Program-made: the position numbers and the translations under genes
The notes under the pieces: generated by a model
What the model was told of the DNA's origin: nothing
What the model saw: the letters and a program-made list of their open reading frames with translations, nothing else
The model's database searches: none
Part shown: piece by piece, positions 47,335 through 57,825 of the stretch
How the letters are laid out: the number at the start of each line of letters is the position of its first letter
Position numbering within the stretch: position 1 is the stretch's first letter
Source of the DNA: Pilimelia anulata
GTDB taxonomy: Bacteria; Actinomycetota; Actinomycetes; Mycobacteriales; Micromonosporaceae
DNA length: 64,000 nt
Direction: 5' to 3'
Assembly (NCBI RefSeq): GCF_014647895.1
Contig: NZ_BMQB01000006.1
Span: 124,001-188,000, forward strand

Positions 47335-47874
47335 TCAGGTCGCGGCGGACCAGTCCGCGCGGGTCAGGCGGTACTCGACCTCGCCCTGCTCCGTACCCGG
47401 CAGCGGGTCGGCGAACGTCCGGTGGTGGGTGGCCACGTGGCGGAAGCCGAGCCGCCGCAGCACCGCCCGGGACCGGTCGTTGACCGCCATCGTCTCGGCC
47501 CACACCGCGGCCGTCGCCGGGTCGGCGAAGGCGTGCGCCAGCAGCGCCCGGCCGCACTCGGTGGCGTAGCCGCGGCCGCGGGCGGCCGGGGTCAGCCGGT
47601 ACCCCAGTTCCAGCTCGCCGGGCCGGGCCGGGTCGGGGCGCAGCTCGCCCCAGCCGGCGAACGCGCCGCCGGCCTCGATCGCCCAGTAGCCGAACCCGGT
47701 GCCGTCGTATCCGCGCATCCGCGGCAGCACCGCGGCGGCGACCCGGGCGGCGTCCGGCGGGTCGGCGGCGATGTACCGGCGGACGGCGGCGTCGGCGTCG
47801 AGCGCGGCCAGGTCGGCGGCGTCGGCGTCGGTCAGCCGGCGCAGCCGCAGCCGCGGGGTCGCGATCTCGTCCAC
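47335..47874 (-). CDS. GNAT family N-acetyltransferase (RimJ/RimL type)
   Basis: A 179-residue acetyltransferase using acetyl-CoA. It starts IATPRLRLRRLTDADAADLAAL, has ELGYRLTPAARGRGYATECGRAL (the acetyl-CoA pyrophosphate-binding loop, in part) and AVNDRSRAVLRRLGFRHV. The GTG at 47874 was chosen because homology begins immediately. The target is probably a protein N-terminus or small amine; it ends 15 bp from the convergent neighbour. Confidence 0.88.
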   Translation of the reverse strand: MDEIATPRLRLRRLTDADAADLAALDADAAVRRYIAADPPDAARVAAAVLPRMRGYDGTGFGYWAIEAGGAFAGWGELRPDPARPGELELGYRLTPAARGRGYATECGRALLAHAFADPATAAVWAETMAVNDRSRAVLRRLGFRHVATHHRTFADPLPGTEQGEVEYRLTRADWSAAT

Positions 47875-47980
47875 CCGCCGAGCCTCCCACCCCCGCCGTC
47901 GGACCGCGACGGGAAATCCGCGCCGGCCCGGCCCGGACCACGGCACCGGTCCGGGCGCCGCGGCCCGGGAGCGGAGCGGC

Positions 47981-48016
47981 CGCGGGGCGGGTCCGGGGAC
48001 CCGGACCCGCCCCGCG
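47981..48016 (-). terminator. GC-rich terminator after the second S15 gene
   Basis: Perfect 16 bp arms around a GGAC loop, 14 bp past the stop of the S15 gene on the minus strand. No T tract. Confidence 0.75.
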
Positions 48017-48029
48017 CTACCTCGTCGAC

Positions 48030-49772
48030 TCAGTTGTCGGCCAGGCGGAACGTCACCTCGCTGCCGGCGGGGTCCACCCGCAGCTTGGTGCCCGCCGGCG
48101 GCCGCAGCGTGTAGTCGCTGTCCGTGGACAGGACCACGATGCCCAGCCGCCGCCCGCTGGCGATCGCCCGGTCCTGCGGCTCCAGGTCGAACGTCACCGT
48201 GACCGCCTTGCCCGGCGTCAGCGGCGTGCCCTTCTCCAGGCTCGTCGCGTTCTGCGGGTCGGCCCAGCCGCGGGTGATGTGGGTGGCGTTGCCGCTGCTG
48301 TCGTACGACGCCAGCGCCACTGTCAGGTTGGCCGCGGTCTTGTTCTCCACCGCGACGTTCAGCTTCACCCGGACCGTGCCGGTGATCCGCTTGTTCCCGC
48401 TGACCGGCTCGGTCAGGTAGATCAGCCGGCCGCCCTTGGCCGCGTTGCCGCCGCCGATCAGCGTCCCGACCTTGGCGCTGCGGCCCTCGTCGGTGAACGA
48501 CTGCGGGGTCGTGCCGGCCGGGGCGCCGGCGGTCAGCGTGCCGGGGTTCGTCGCGTCCTTGGCGCCGAGCTGGTACGTGACCTCCTTGGCGGCCGGGTCC
48601 GGCCAGTCCGCGAACTTCTTCCAGGTGCCGTCGACGTCCACGTCGGCCTTGGGCTCGCGGTCCACGCCGTTGTCGACGCCCTTGAGGTACTTGTCCCACC
48701 AGCGGGTCAGGAGCTGGTTGTAGCCGGGGAAGCTGCTGCCGGTGCCGTGGCCGCCGCGGTGCAGCAGGATCCGGCGCGGCTTGTTGGCCTTGGCCAGCGC
48801 CCGGTACCACTTGGCGTAGTGGGCGCCCTTGACGTTCCAGTCGCCCATCCCGTGCACGACCAGCACCGCGGCCTTGACCTTGTCGACCTTGTCGACGTAC
48901 GCGCGGTCCTTCCAGAACTGCGTGTAGTCGCCGTGCTCGCGGCCCTGCTGCTGGGTCAGCTTGTTGATCTGGCCGGCGCAGCTACCGCCCTTCTTGACCA
49001 CGGCCTTGGCCAGCACGTCCGCGTCCTCGCCCTGGTAGCCGCCGGGGGCGACGACCAGGCCGTTGGCCCGGTAGTAGTCGTACCAGTCGGCGATCGCGGC
49101 GACCGGGATGATCGCGGCGAGGCCCTCGACGCCGGTGGCGGCGACCATGTTCGGCAGCGTCCCGTTGTACGAGACGCCGGTCATGCCGACCTTGCCGGTG
49201 GCCCAGTCCGCCCGGACCTCCTGGCCGCTGGAGTTGTAGCCCTTCGCCCGGCCGTTGAGCCAGTCGACGATGGCGACGCCGCCGAGCGCCTCCTGCATGT
49301 CGCCGGAGGTCGGGCAGCCGTCGCTGCCGGAGGTGCCGATGCTCTGCCCGGCGATGGTGGCGTACCCGTCGGCGAGCAGCTCGTCGAACATGTAGCCGCG
49401 CAGGTTGCTCTTGCGGATCGGCTTGGGCTCGCGCGGGATGGCCCCGTCGGTGAACGACGTGCTCTCCTGCGGCAGCTTGTTCACGTCGACGTTGTGGTTG
49501 GGGGCCTGGTTGAGGCCGTCCTTGTACGGGGTGTGCTCCAGGATCGCCGGCACCTTGCCGCTGGAGGGGCGGTTGATGTCGATGGCGACGCGGTCCTTGC
49601 GACCGTTGCCGTCGCTGTCGACCTGCGTCTCGACGTACACGCGCTCGGCGATGTACGGCGCGGCGGCGGTGCGGTGTGCGGGTGCGGCGGCGAGGGCGGC
49701 CGCGGGGACCAGTGCCGCCGCCAGCGCGCCGACTGCGGTCAGCGCGAGGGGCGAGCGCCCGAGTCCGGCCAT
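48030..49772 (-). CDS. Secreted S15 family (Xaa-Pro dipeptidyl-peptidase-like) hydrolase
   Basis: A 580-residue secreted hydrolase with a signal peptide ending near ALAAAPAHR (about residue 30). Nucleophile elbow TGVSYNGTLPN, acid region VLVVHGMGDWNVKG, His in HRGGHGTG, and a C-terminal beta domain. It shares layout and many motifs (DSDGNGRKD, WATGKVGMTG) with the S15 protein at 32914 and is probably an ancient paralogue. The ATG at 49772 has a GGGAGC site upstream. Confidence 0.88.
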   Translation of the reverse strand: MAGLGRSPLALTAVGALAAALVPAAALAAAPAHRTAAAPYIAERVYVETQVDSDGNGRKDRVAIDINRPSSGKVPAILEHTPYKDGLNQAPNHNVDVNKLPQESTSFTDGAIPREPKPIRKSNLRGYMFDELLADGYATIAGQSIGTSGSDGCPTSGDMQEALGGVAIVDWLNGRAKGYNSSGQEVRADWATGKVGMTGVSYNGTLPNMVAATGVEGLAAIIPVAAIADWYDYYRANGLVVAPGGYQGEDADVLAKAVVKKGGSCAGQINKLTQQQGREHGDYTQFWKDRAYVDKVDKVKAAVLVVHGMGDWNVKGAHYAKWYRALAKANKPRRILLHRGGHGTGSSFPGYNQLLTRWWDKYLKGVDNGVDREPKADVDVDGTWKKFADWPDPAAKEVTYQLGAKDATNPGTLTAGAPAGTTPQSFTDEGRSAKVGTLIGGGNAAKGGRLIYLTEPVSGNKRITGTVRVKLNVAVENKTAANLTVALASYDSSGNATHITRGWADPQNATSLEKGTPLTPGKAVTVTFDLEPQDRAIASGRRLGIVVLSTDSDYTLRPPAGTKLRVDPAGSEVTFRLADN

Positions 49773-50482
49773 GGGAAGGTGCTCCCTTCGTGGCGCCCCG
49801 CAGGGGTGGTCGGGGCGGCGGGGGTTGGGTGTGCGTGCTGCTGATGCGGTGGCGGGCGCGTGGGGTGGCCGCGGCCGCCGGATGGCAGACATTCACAGTC
49901 GTCGTTACATGTGGGGGAAGGTTGTCATGAACCGGCGGCCAGGTCCATAGGCGATCGCCACCGACTCCGGGCTTTGTCCCGGTTGTGCGGATTTGCGTTT
50001 CGGAATGGGCGAACCGGGTCCGGCAATCCGGGCCCCGGGTGCTCCGAGCTGGGCTCGCGTGGCCGGATAGTGACGACTATCACAGCCCCCAATGGCCGGA
50101 TTCCGGCCCGCCGAGTGGCGTACGGACCCGCGATCGCGCGGGCCGCGGTAAAGTCAGTCCTTTTCGGACGGTTGCCGTACGTGGCCGGCCCCGCCGCGCT
50201 CCCCGCCCGGAGTCGCGGGGCTACGCCTCGTGTTCGCGGCATAGCAGCCGGTGGGGTGCCCGTGCGGGTGGCGCGGCCCCCTCGGACGGGCGGTCCCGGG
50301 TGACCGCCGACGGTAACGCTCCGTAGGGGGTGGTATGGACCCTCGAATGGGTTACGCAGTGACACGTTGTGCTGGTGTGCACTAGTCAACCGTCGGATTT
50401 CTGACAGTTACCTAGCCAACCGGACAACAGCTTGTAATCTAGCTCACACCGTAAACACATCTTTCGATGGAGGTAGCGCCGC

Positions 50483-50524
50483 GTGTCCAAAGCAGACAGT
50501 ATGCGGTGGGATACGCAGCGATGA
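50483..50524 (+). CDS. Candidate 13-residue leader peptide
   Basis: GTG start 9 nt after a ggagg site, reading VSKADSMRWDTQR and ending in ATGA, which overlaps the next tiny frame. This is a weak candidate supported only by the ribosome site and the coupling; it may be chance. Confidence 0.25.
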   Translation: MSKADSMRWDTQR

Positions 50525-50601
50525 CGGAAGATCGTTATTTCCGGCCGGTCATGCATCGGACGACCCGGAAGGAGGCCCAGCGCAGACCCGGCTGGGGCTG
50601 A
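50521..50601 (+). CDS. Candidate 26-residue small protein
   Basis: ATG at 50521 overlaps the preceding stop. It encodes MTEDRYFRPVMHRTT followed by RKEAQRRPGWG, a basic peptide with Trp-Gly at the end. No family recognised. Conservation in related genomes would be needed to accept it. Confidence 0.3.
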   Translation: MTEDRYFRPVMHRTTRKEAQRRPGWG

Positions 50602-50772
50602 AGCCGGCGGGGCGAGCGGGACCTGGCGGATCGCTCGGCCACTGGATGGCACCCTCTCCCCGACCATGACGGTCGCAGTGGTCGCCCGGCGTGCTCCCGT
50701 GCATGTCGGGGCGCCGACGTGCGGCGCTCGGCGGAATCCGCGAGCGCGCACAGACCCGCGAAACGGAAGTCA

Positions 50773-51429
50773 ATGAGTGAAACCACGGTCGCCGTCCTCC
50801 TGGACCGCCTCCACCGCTGCCAGGTGGACGAACGTCGCCGGATCGCCCGCGAGCTGCACGACGTCATCGCGCCGACGCTCGCGGTGGTCCTGCACGACCT
50901 GGAACTGTTCGGGGCCCTCCGGCACACCTCGCCGGCGCGCGCCGAGGCCAAGTTGGAGGCCGCCGCCGCCCACCTGCGCGCGGCGCTCGACCAGCTCCGC
51001 GGCGTGACCGCCGCGCTGCGCCGCGAGCCCGGCAGCGGCGCGCTCGGCGACGAGCTGCGGCTGTACCTCGAGGCCGCCGGCTTCACCGCGCCCACCCGGC
51101 TGCACGTACCCGACGTCGAACCGCCGCTGCCCCGGGCGATCCGGGGCGAGCTGTACCTGATCCTGCGCGAGGCGCTGCGCAACGCTCACCGGCACGGGCG
51201 ACCCACCGTCGTGGACATCGCCATCGGAGTGGTGGGCAATCGGGTGACGGCCAGCGTGCGCGACGACGGCGTCGGCTTTACCGTGGACGACCCGCCCTCC
51301 ACCGGCATCGGCCTGCTGTCGATGCGCGAGCGTGCCGCCGCCTGCGGCGGCACGGTGGTGTTCCGGCGCCGGGAGAGCGGGGGCACGGAGGTGGCGGTCG
51401 AGATACCGCTCGGCGAGGAGGAGGAATGA
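50773..51429 (+). CDS. Soluble histidine kinase of the NarL/LiaS (HisKA_3) class
   Basis: A 218-residue kinase consisting only of a HisKA_3 dimerisation domain with His29 in RRRIARELHDVIAP and an ATPase domain (EALRNAHRHG as N box, VRDDGVGF as G1 box, GIGLLSMRERAAACGG). There is no sensor or membrane domain. It overlaps its regulator gene by ATGA. The signal must come through another protein or a cytoplasmic ligand. Confidence 0.88.
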   Translation: MSETTVAVLLDRLHRCQVDERRRIARELHDVIAPTLAVVLHDLELFGALRHTSPARAEAKLEAAAAHLRAALDQLRGVTAALRREPGSGALGDELRLYLEAAGFTAPTRLHVPDVEPPLPRAIRGELYLILREALRNAHRHGRPTVVDIAIGVVGNRVTASVRDDGVGFTVDDPPSTGIGLLSMRERAAACGGTVVFRRRESGGTEVAVEIPLGEEEE

Positions 51430-52097
51430 GCACGGCGCTCGCCGGTGCGACCGAGGGCCACCCGGTGACGGACTGGCTGCGCCTCATGCTCGTCGACGAC
51501 CACACGCTGTTCCGCGAGGGCCTGGCCGAGCTGCTGATGATCGAGGCGGACATCCGGGTCGTGGCGCAGGCCGCCGACAGCGAGACCGCGGTCCGGCTCG
51601 CCGCCGCCGCCCGGCCGGACGCGGTGCTGCTGGACGTCGAGATGCCGTACGCGCCGGTACAGGAGACCATCGGCCGGCTGCAGGAGGTGTGCCCGGCGGC
51701 CCGGGTGCTGATCCTGACCATGCACGACGACCCGCTGCTGGCCAACCAGGTGATCGAGGCCGGCGCGCACGGGCTGCTGGCCAAGACGATCACCCGGCAG
51801 CAGCTCGTGCACGCGCTGCGCGCCGTCGCGTACCGGGACGAGCTGGTGCCGCCGCCGATGCGCCGCCCCGGCGACACCGGCCCGCCGCCGACCGTGCTCA
51901 GCCCGCGCGAGCGGCAGGTGCTGGAGCTGGCCGGGCAGGCGCTCAGCAACGCCCAGATCGGCGCCCGGCTGTTCATCACCGAGGGCACGGTCAAGCGTCA
52001 CCTGACCAACATCTACGCCAAGCTCGGCGCGGTCTCCCGGCTCGACGCGGTGAACAAGGCCGCGGCCCTGCGCTGGATCCGCCCGCGTGTCCCCTGA
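51426..52097 (+). CDS. NarL/FixJ-type response regulator
   Basis: A 223-residue regulator with a receiver domain (phospho-acceptor Asp70 in AVLLDVEMP, conserved Lys in LLAKTITRQQLV) and a LuxR-type helix-turn-helix (LSPRERQVLELAGQAL, IFITEGTVKRHLTNIYAKL in part). Cognate of the upstream kinase by overlap. A 28-residue Pro-rich linker joins the domains. Confidence 0.92.
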   Translation: MSTALAGATEGHPVTDWLRLMLVDDHTLFREGLAELLMIEADIRVVAQAADSETAVRLAAAARPDAVLLDVEMPYAPVQETIGRLQEVCPAARVLILTMHDDPLLANQVIEAGAHGLLAKTITRQQLVHALRAVAYRDELVPPPMRRPGDTGPPPTVLSPRERQVLELAGQALSNAQIGARLFITEGTVKRHLTNIYAKLGAVSRLDAVNKAAALRWIRPRVP

Positions 52098-52148
52098 CCC
52101 GCCCGCCGCCGCCCCCGGCCGGCCGGGCGGTGCGCTAGCGTCGGCCCG

Positions 52149-52403
52149 GTGAAGCTCGTACTGGACCTGCACGACGTCTTCAACCGCGGCCAGGAGATCG
52201 ACCGCGCGCTGCGCGGCATCATCGACGAGGCCGTGGCGAAGAAGGCGCCGCTTGTCGAGATCATCCCCGGCAAGGGCTCCGGCCAGCTCAAGAAGCGCGT
52301 GCTGCGGTTCCTGGAGCAGAAGGAGATCAAGGCCCTGTACCACCGGGTCGAGAAGGATTCGAAGAACTTCGGGCGGGTTTTCGTCCACTTCCGCTGGCGC
52401 TGA
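52149..52403 (+). CDS. Small Smr domain protein
   Basis: An 84-residue stand-alone Smr domain, as found at the C-terminus of MutS2 and in nucleic-acid nicking proteins. LDLHD at the start corresponds to the LDLHG motif with the last Gly replaced by Asp, and IIPGKGSGQLKKRVLRFL is the HGKGxG-type loop with Pro in place of His. The changes suggest altered nuclease activity. GTG start. Confidence 0.82.
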   Translation: MKLVLDLHDVFNRGQEIDRALRGIIDEAVAKKAPLVEIIPGKGSGQLKKRVLRFLEQKEIKALYHRVEKDSKNFGRVFVHFRWR

Positions 52404-52620
52404 CGTTTCGCCCGGGTAGCGGCGCAATGGGACAAACGGCTCGGCGGTCGTGCGCGCCCGGCCGTACGTTTGGCAGCATGACACTCCGCGACCGACGCCG
52501 GGCGACACCGGCTCGCGTGCCGCGCGTCGCACCCACCCCGGCCCGCGCAGCGCGCCGGGGCCCGGCCGGTACGGTCGGCTGGCCGCACCCCGCGGCCGGA
52601 CCGCAGGAGGAGGCGACGCC

Positions 52621-53858
52621 GTGACGAGCGACCCCGCGACCGCCGCGCCGCCGGCGACCCGCGCGGCGGCGCCGCGCCGGCTCAGCGTGCTGCTGATCGA
52701 GGACGACGCGAGCGACGCCTTCCTCGTCCGCGAGCTGCTCGACGAGGTCGACGCGCCGATCGCGCTGGGCGTCGCCGCGAGCATCGCCGAGGCGCGGTCC
52801 CGGCTGGACGCCGTGGACTGCGTCCTGCTTGACCTCGGGCTGCCCGACGCGCACGGGCTGGCCGGCCTGCGCGCCGTGCTCGACCTGGCCCACCACGCGG
52901 CCGTCTGCGTGCTCACCGGCCTGCACGACGAGCACCTCGGCGAGGCCGCGCTGGCCGAGGGCGCCCAGGACTACCTGGTCAAGGGGCAGGTCGACGGGGT
53001 CCTGCTCAGCCGGGCGGTGCGGTACGCGGTCGAGCGCAAGCGGGCCGACGAGAACGCCCGCCGGCTGCACGAGGCCGACCTGCGCCAGGCCGAGTCGGCC
53101 CGGCTGGAGCGGGGACTGCTGCCGCAGCCGCTGATGGAGTCGGCGCGGCTGGACGTCCGGTCGTTCTACCGGTCCGGCCGGCAGCGCGGGCTGATCGGCG
53201 GCGACTTCTTCGACGTCGTGCAGACCGCGCCCGACCGGGTGCACCTGATGGTCGGGGACGTGTGCGGGCACAGCGTCGAGGAGGCCGCGCTCGGCGTCGA
53301 GCTGCGCGTCGCCTGGCGCGCGCTGACGCTCGCCGGGGTGCCCGAGGAGGCGGTGCTGCCGGCGGTCGAGCAGGTGCTGATGAGCGAGCGCCGGGCGCCG
53401 GAGATCTTCGCCACCGCGGCCACCGTCGTGCTCGACCTGGCGGCGGGGCGGGCGACCGTACGGCTGGCCGGGCACCCGCCGCCGCTGCTGCTCGACCCGG
53501 CCGGGGCGACGCCGCTGCCGGCGCCGTCGGGGCGGCTGCTCGGGGTAGTGCCGCGGCGGCCCGACCCGTACACCGTCGACCTGCCCGCGCGGTGGTCGCT
53601 GCTGCTGTACACCGACGGGCTGATCGAGGGCCGGTCCGGCGTCGGGGAGGAGCGGCTGGACCTGCCCGGCCTGTGCGGGCTGCTCGCCGAGGCCGAGCGG
53701 ACCGCGGTCCGCGGGCCGGCCCTGCCGGGCTGGCTGGTCGGCCGCGCGGAGGCGGCCAACGGCGGGCCGCTCGCCGACGACGTGGCCATCCTGCTCGCCT
53801 CCGGCGGGGACCTGCCCGCGGGCGGCGGGAGCCCGCTCGCGGCCGGCGGGGGGCCGGC

Positions 53859-53862
<4 letters not shown>
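52621..53862 (+). CDS. Receiver-PP2C (SpoIIE-type) phosphatase response regulator
   Basis: A 413-residue two-domain protein. The receiver domain carries the acceptor Asp71 in [13 protein letters not shown] and Lys in YLVKGQV; a coiled-coil linker (about 145-175) joins it to a SpoIIE-type Ser/Thr phosphatase with [22 protein letters not shown] and [10 protein letters not shown] as metal-binding motifs. Such proteins usually dephosphorylate anti-sigma factor antagonists. GTG start behind aggaggagg. Overlaps the kinase gene by GTGA. Confidence 0.92.
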
Positions 53863-55447
<1,585 letters not shown>

Positions 55448-55451
<4 letters not shown>

Positions 55452-55891
55452 CCCCGACCGCCGCGCCCATCGAGGTCCTGCTCGTCGAGGACGACCCCGG
55501 CGACGTGCTGATGACCGTCGAGGCGTTCGAGCACAACAAGCTCGGCAACCGGCTCAGCGTGGTCCCCGACGGCGCGGCGGCGCTGGCCTACCTGCGCCGC
55601 GAGGAGCCGTATCCGGACGCGGTCCGGCCGGACCTGATCCTGCTCGACCTCAACCTGCCGAAGCGGGACGGCCGCGAGGTGCTCCAGGAGATCAAGGCCG
55701 ACGAGGACCTGCGGCAGATCCCGGTCGTCGTGCTGACCACCTCGCAGGCCGACGAGGACATCGTCCGCAGCTACGCGCTGCACGCCAACGCGTACGTCAC
55801 CAAGCCGGTGGACTTCGACCGGTTCATCGAGGTGGTGCGCCAGATCGACGACTTCTTCGTCAGCGTGGTGAAGTTGCCGCCGCGGAATTGA
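55448..55891 (+). CDS. Single-domain response regulator (Rcp1 type)
   Basis: A 147-residue receiver without output domain. The acidic pocket VEDDPGD, acceptor Asp67 in [13 protein letters not shown], Thr/Ser in LTTSQADED and Lys in [15 protein letters not shown] are all present. The layout matches cyanobacterial Rcp1-like regulators that pair with phytochrome-type kinases; the upstream kinase is of that type. It may relay phosphate to the REC-PP2C protein or bind a target directly. Confidence 0.92.
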
Positions 55892-55896
55892 CCGCG

Positions 55897-56685
55897 ATGT
55901 ACGAGCGGGTCGGCGAGCTGCTGCGGGAGACCGCGGCCCGGATCGTGCTGCCCGGCTACGGCCGCCTGGAGCCGGCCGACGTCCGGTCCAAGGCCGGCGG
56001 CGACCTGGTCACCACGGTCGACGACCGGGCCGAGGCGGCGCTGACCGTGGGCCTGGCCGCCCTGCTGCCCGGGGCGACGGTGGTCGGCGAGGAGGCCGTC
56101 GCCGCCCGGCCGGCGCTGCTGCGCGCGCTGGCCGCGCCGGGGCCGGCCTGGGTGGTGGACCCGGTCGACGGTACGGCCAACTACGTCGCCGGCAGCGGGC
56201 CGTTCCTCATGCTGGTCGCGCTGCGCCGGGGCGGGGTGACCGAGGCGTCCTGGCTGTACGACCCGCGGGCCGACGAGCTGTGGCACGCGGTGCACGGCGG
56301 CGGCGCGTACCGCAACGGGCGGGCCGTCGCGGTCGCCGCCCGGCCGGCGGCGCCCGACCGCGGGGCGGTGTCGGCCCGCTCGGTCCCCGAGCGGGTGATC
56401 GCCCGGGCCCGCCGGGCCGGGTCGGCCGAGCTGCTGCCGGGGCTGCGCTGCGCCGGGCGGGAGTACCCGGACATCGTCACCGGCGTGCAGGACTTCGCGC
56501 TGTTCTGGCGGACCAAGCCGTGGGACCACCTGCCGGGCGCGCTGCTGCTGGCCGAGGCGGGCGGGGCGGTGGCGCACCTCAACGGCGAGCCGTACACGCC
56601 GACGACCCGGTACCGGGGCCTGCTCGCCGCGGCCAGCCGGGCCGGCTGGGACCGGCTGGCCGCGGCGCTGCGCCCGCCGAGCTGA
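55897..56685 (+). CDS. Inositol monophosphatase family protein
   Basis: A 262-residue Mg-dependent phosphatase (inositol-1-phosphate, histidinol phosphate or similar). GDLVTTVDDRAE, the metal site GEEAV, DPVDGTANYVAGSGPF and KPWDHLPGALLLAEAGG are visible. A TTG at 55888, overlapping the previous stop, is an alternative start that would continue the 4 bp overlap pattern. Substrate not decided; its place after four signalling genes may only be convenience. Confidence 0.86.
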   Translation: MYERVGELLRETAARIVLPGYGRLEPADVRSKAGGDLVTTVDDRAEAALTVGLAALLPGATVVGEEAVAARPALLRALAAPGPAWVVDPVDGTANYVAGSGPFLMLVALRRGGVTEASWLYDPRADELWHAVHGGGAYRNGRAVAVAARPAAPDRGAVSARSVPERVIARARRAGSAELLPGLRCAGREYPDIVTGVQDFALFWRTKPWDHLPGALLLAEAGGAVAHLNGEPYTPTTRYRGLLAAASRAGWDRLAAALRPPS

Positions 56686-56698
56686 CCCGCGCGGCGGG

Positions 56699-57697
56699 CT
56701 AGGGGCGGCCGTAGGAGTGGATCTCGGCGTAGCCGATGGCGTCGACCCGGACCGTCTCGCCGTAGCCGGGGGAGTGGATGATCCGGCCGCTGCCGACGTA
56801 GACCGCGACGTGCGACAGGTCGCGGTGGTAGAACACCAGGTCGCCGGGGCGCAGGTCGGCCCGCTGCACCACCGGGACCAGGCTGCGCTGGCCGGCGGTG
56901 CTGTGCGGCAGCGTCCGGCCGGCGGCCCGCCAGGCGGCCAGGGTGAAGCCGGACGCGTCGTACCCGCGGGGGCCGTCGCCGCCGAGGGCGTACGGCTTGT
57001 CCAGCTCCCCGTACGCGAACCGGACCGCCCGGGCGGCCGGGCCCTCGACGACCGGCGGCGGCCCGACGTCGAGGTCGGCGCGGCGGCGCCGCTCGGCGCG
57101 CAGCGCGTCGCGGGCCTCGGCGTCGTCGATCAGGTCGCGCAGCCGGCGGATCTCCCCCTGTACGTGCACCCGCTTGGCCCGGAGCTGGGCGTGCTTCTTG
57201 CGCTGCTCGGCGGCCAGCGCGGCGAGCGCCTGCTGGGCCTTGCGGTAGTGGTGGTTGGCCTGGTCCAGGTGGGCGACGGCCTTCTGTTGGTTGTCGGCGA
57301 GCCGGGTCACCACGATCAGCCGGTCGGTGAACTGGGCGGGGTCGTCGGCGCCGAGCAGGATGCCGACCCGGTACCCGGCGGCGATCCGGTACGCGCCCGC
57401 GGCCAGCGCGCCGACCTTGCCGCGCTGCTGCTCGACGGCCTCGCGCATGGGGGCGAGCCGGGGGGTCAGGTCGGCGAGCTGGGCCCGGGTGGCGTCCAGC
57501 TCCTCGCGGATCCGGTTGTACTCCTCGACGACGGCGTCGAGCTGGTGGCGGGCGCGGCGCAGTTGCAGGTCCAGCGGCGCGGCGGCGGCGGCGCTGGCGG
57601 GCGGGGTGGCGAAGGGGAGCGGGAGGAGGGCCGCCCCGAGGGCGGCGGCGAGGGTGAGGCGACCGGCACGACGGCCGGTCACGGCAGGCGAGAACAC
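56699..57697 (-). CDS. NlpC/P60-like cell wall protein lacking the catalytic cysteine
   Basis: A 332-residue secreted protein: signal peptide ending near ASAAAAAP, a long coiled-coil domain (about 43-210, RipA-like), then an NlpC/P60 domain. The usual DCSG is DASG here: residue 248 is Ala, from a GCG codon at 56954-56956. His296 (LSHVAVYVG) and HSPG are kept. Without Cys the domain should not cleave peptidoglycan; it may bind it, as reported for mycobacterial RipD. GTG start behind gaaggag. Confidence 0.88.
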   Translation of the reverse strand: MFSPAVTGRRAGRLTLAAALGAALLPLPFATPPASAAAAAPLDLQLRRARHQLDAVVEEYNRIREELDATRAQLADLTPRLAPMREAVEQQRGKVGALAAGAYRIAAGYRVGILLGADDPAQFTDRLIVVTRLADNQQKAVAHLDQANHHYRKAQQALAALAAEQRKKHAQLRAKRVHVQGEIRRLRDLIDDAEARDALRAERRRRADLDVGPPPVVEGPAARAVRFAYGELDKPYALGGDGPRGYDASGFTLAAWRAAGRTLPHSTAGQRSLVPVVQRADLRPGDLVFYHRDLSHVAVYVGSGRIIHSPGYGETVRVDAIGYAEIHSYGRP

Positions 57698-57825
57698 ATT
57701 CTGCTAACGACTCCTTCAGCGCAAAAGTCGCGTAACACCTCTTTGTGACGAAACCGCATAATTAGGACACAAGATCGAGACGTACGGCCGGCAGCGGTCC
57801 CGGGTCGGGCCGCTAGGCTCGGGTC

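Larger units (their letters stand above)
49773..50772. other. 1 kb intergenic region with an AT-rich half
   Basis: No ordinary gene. The part at 50340-50560 is distinctly AT-rich and contains a strong ggagg at 50469-50473 before two very short overlapping reading frames (50483-50601). The promoter of the kinase-regulator pair at 50773 is probably here. The 50600-50772 stretch shows nothing I can name. Confidence 0.55.

Noticed and set aside
57698..57825. c-di-AMP (ydaO-type) riboswitch before the NlpC/P60-like gene
   Set aside because: Suggested by the presence of disA in the window and by known c-di-AMP control of such genes, but the 128 bp gap is short and lacks the conserved ydaO core.
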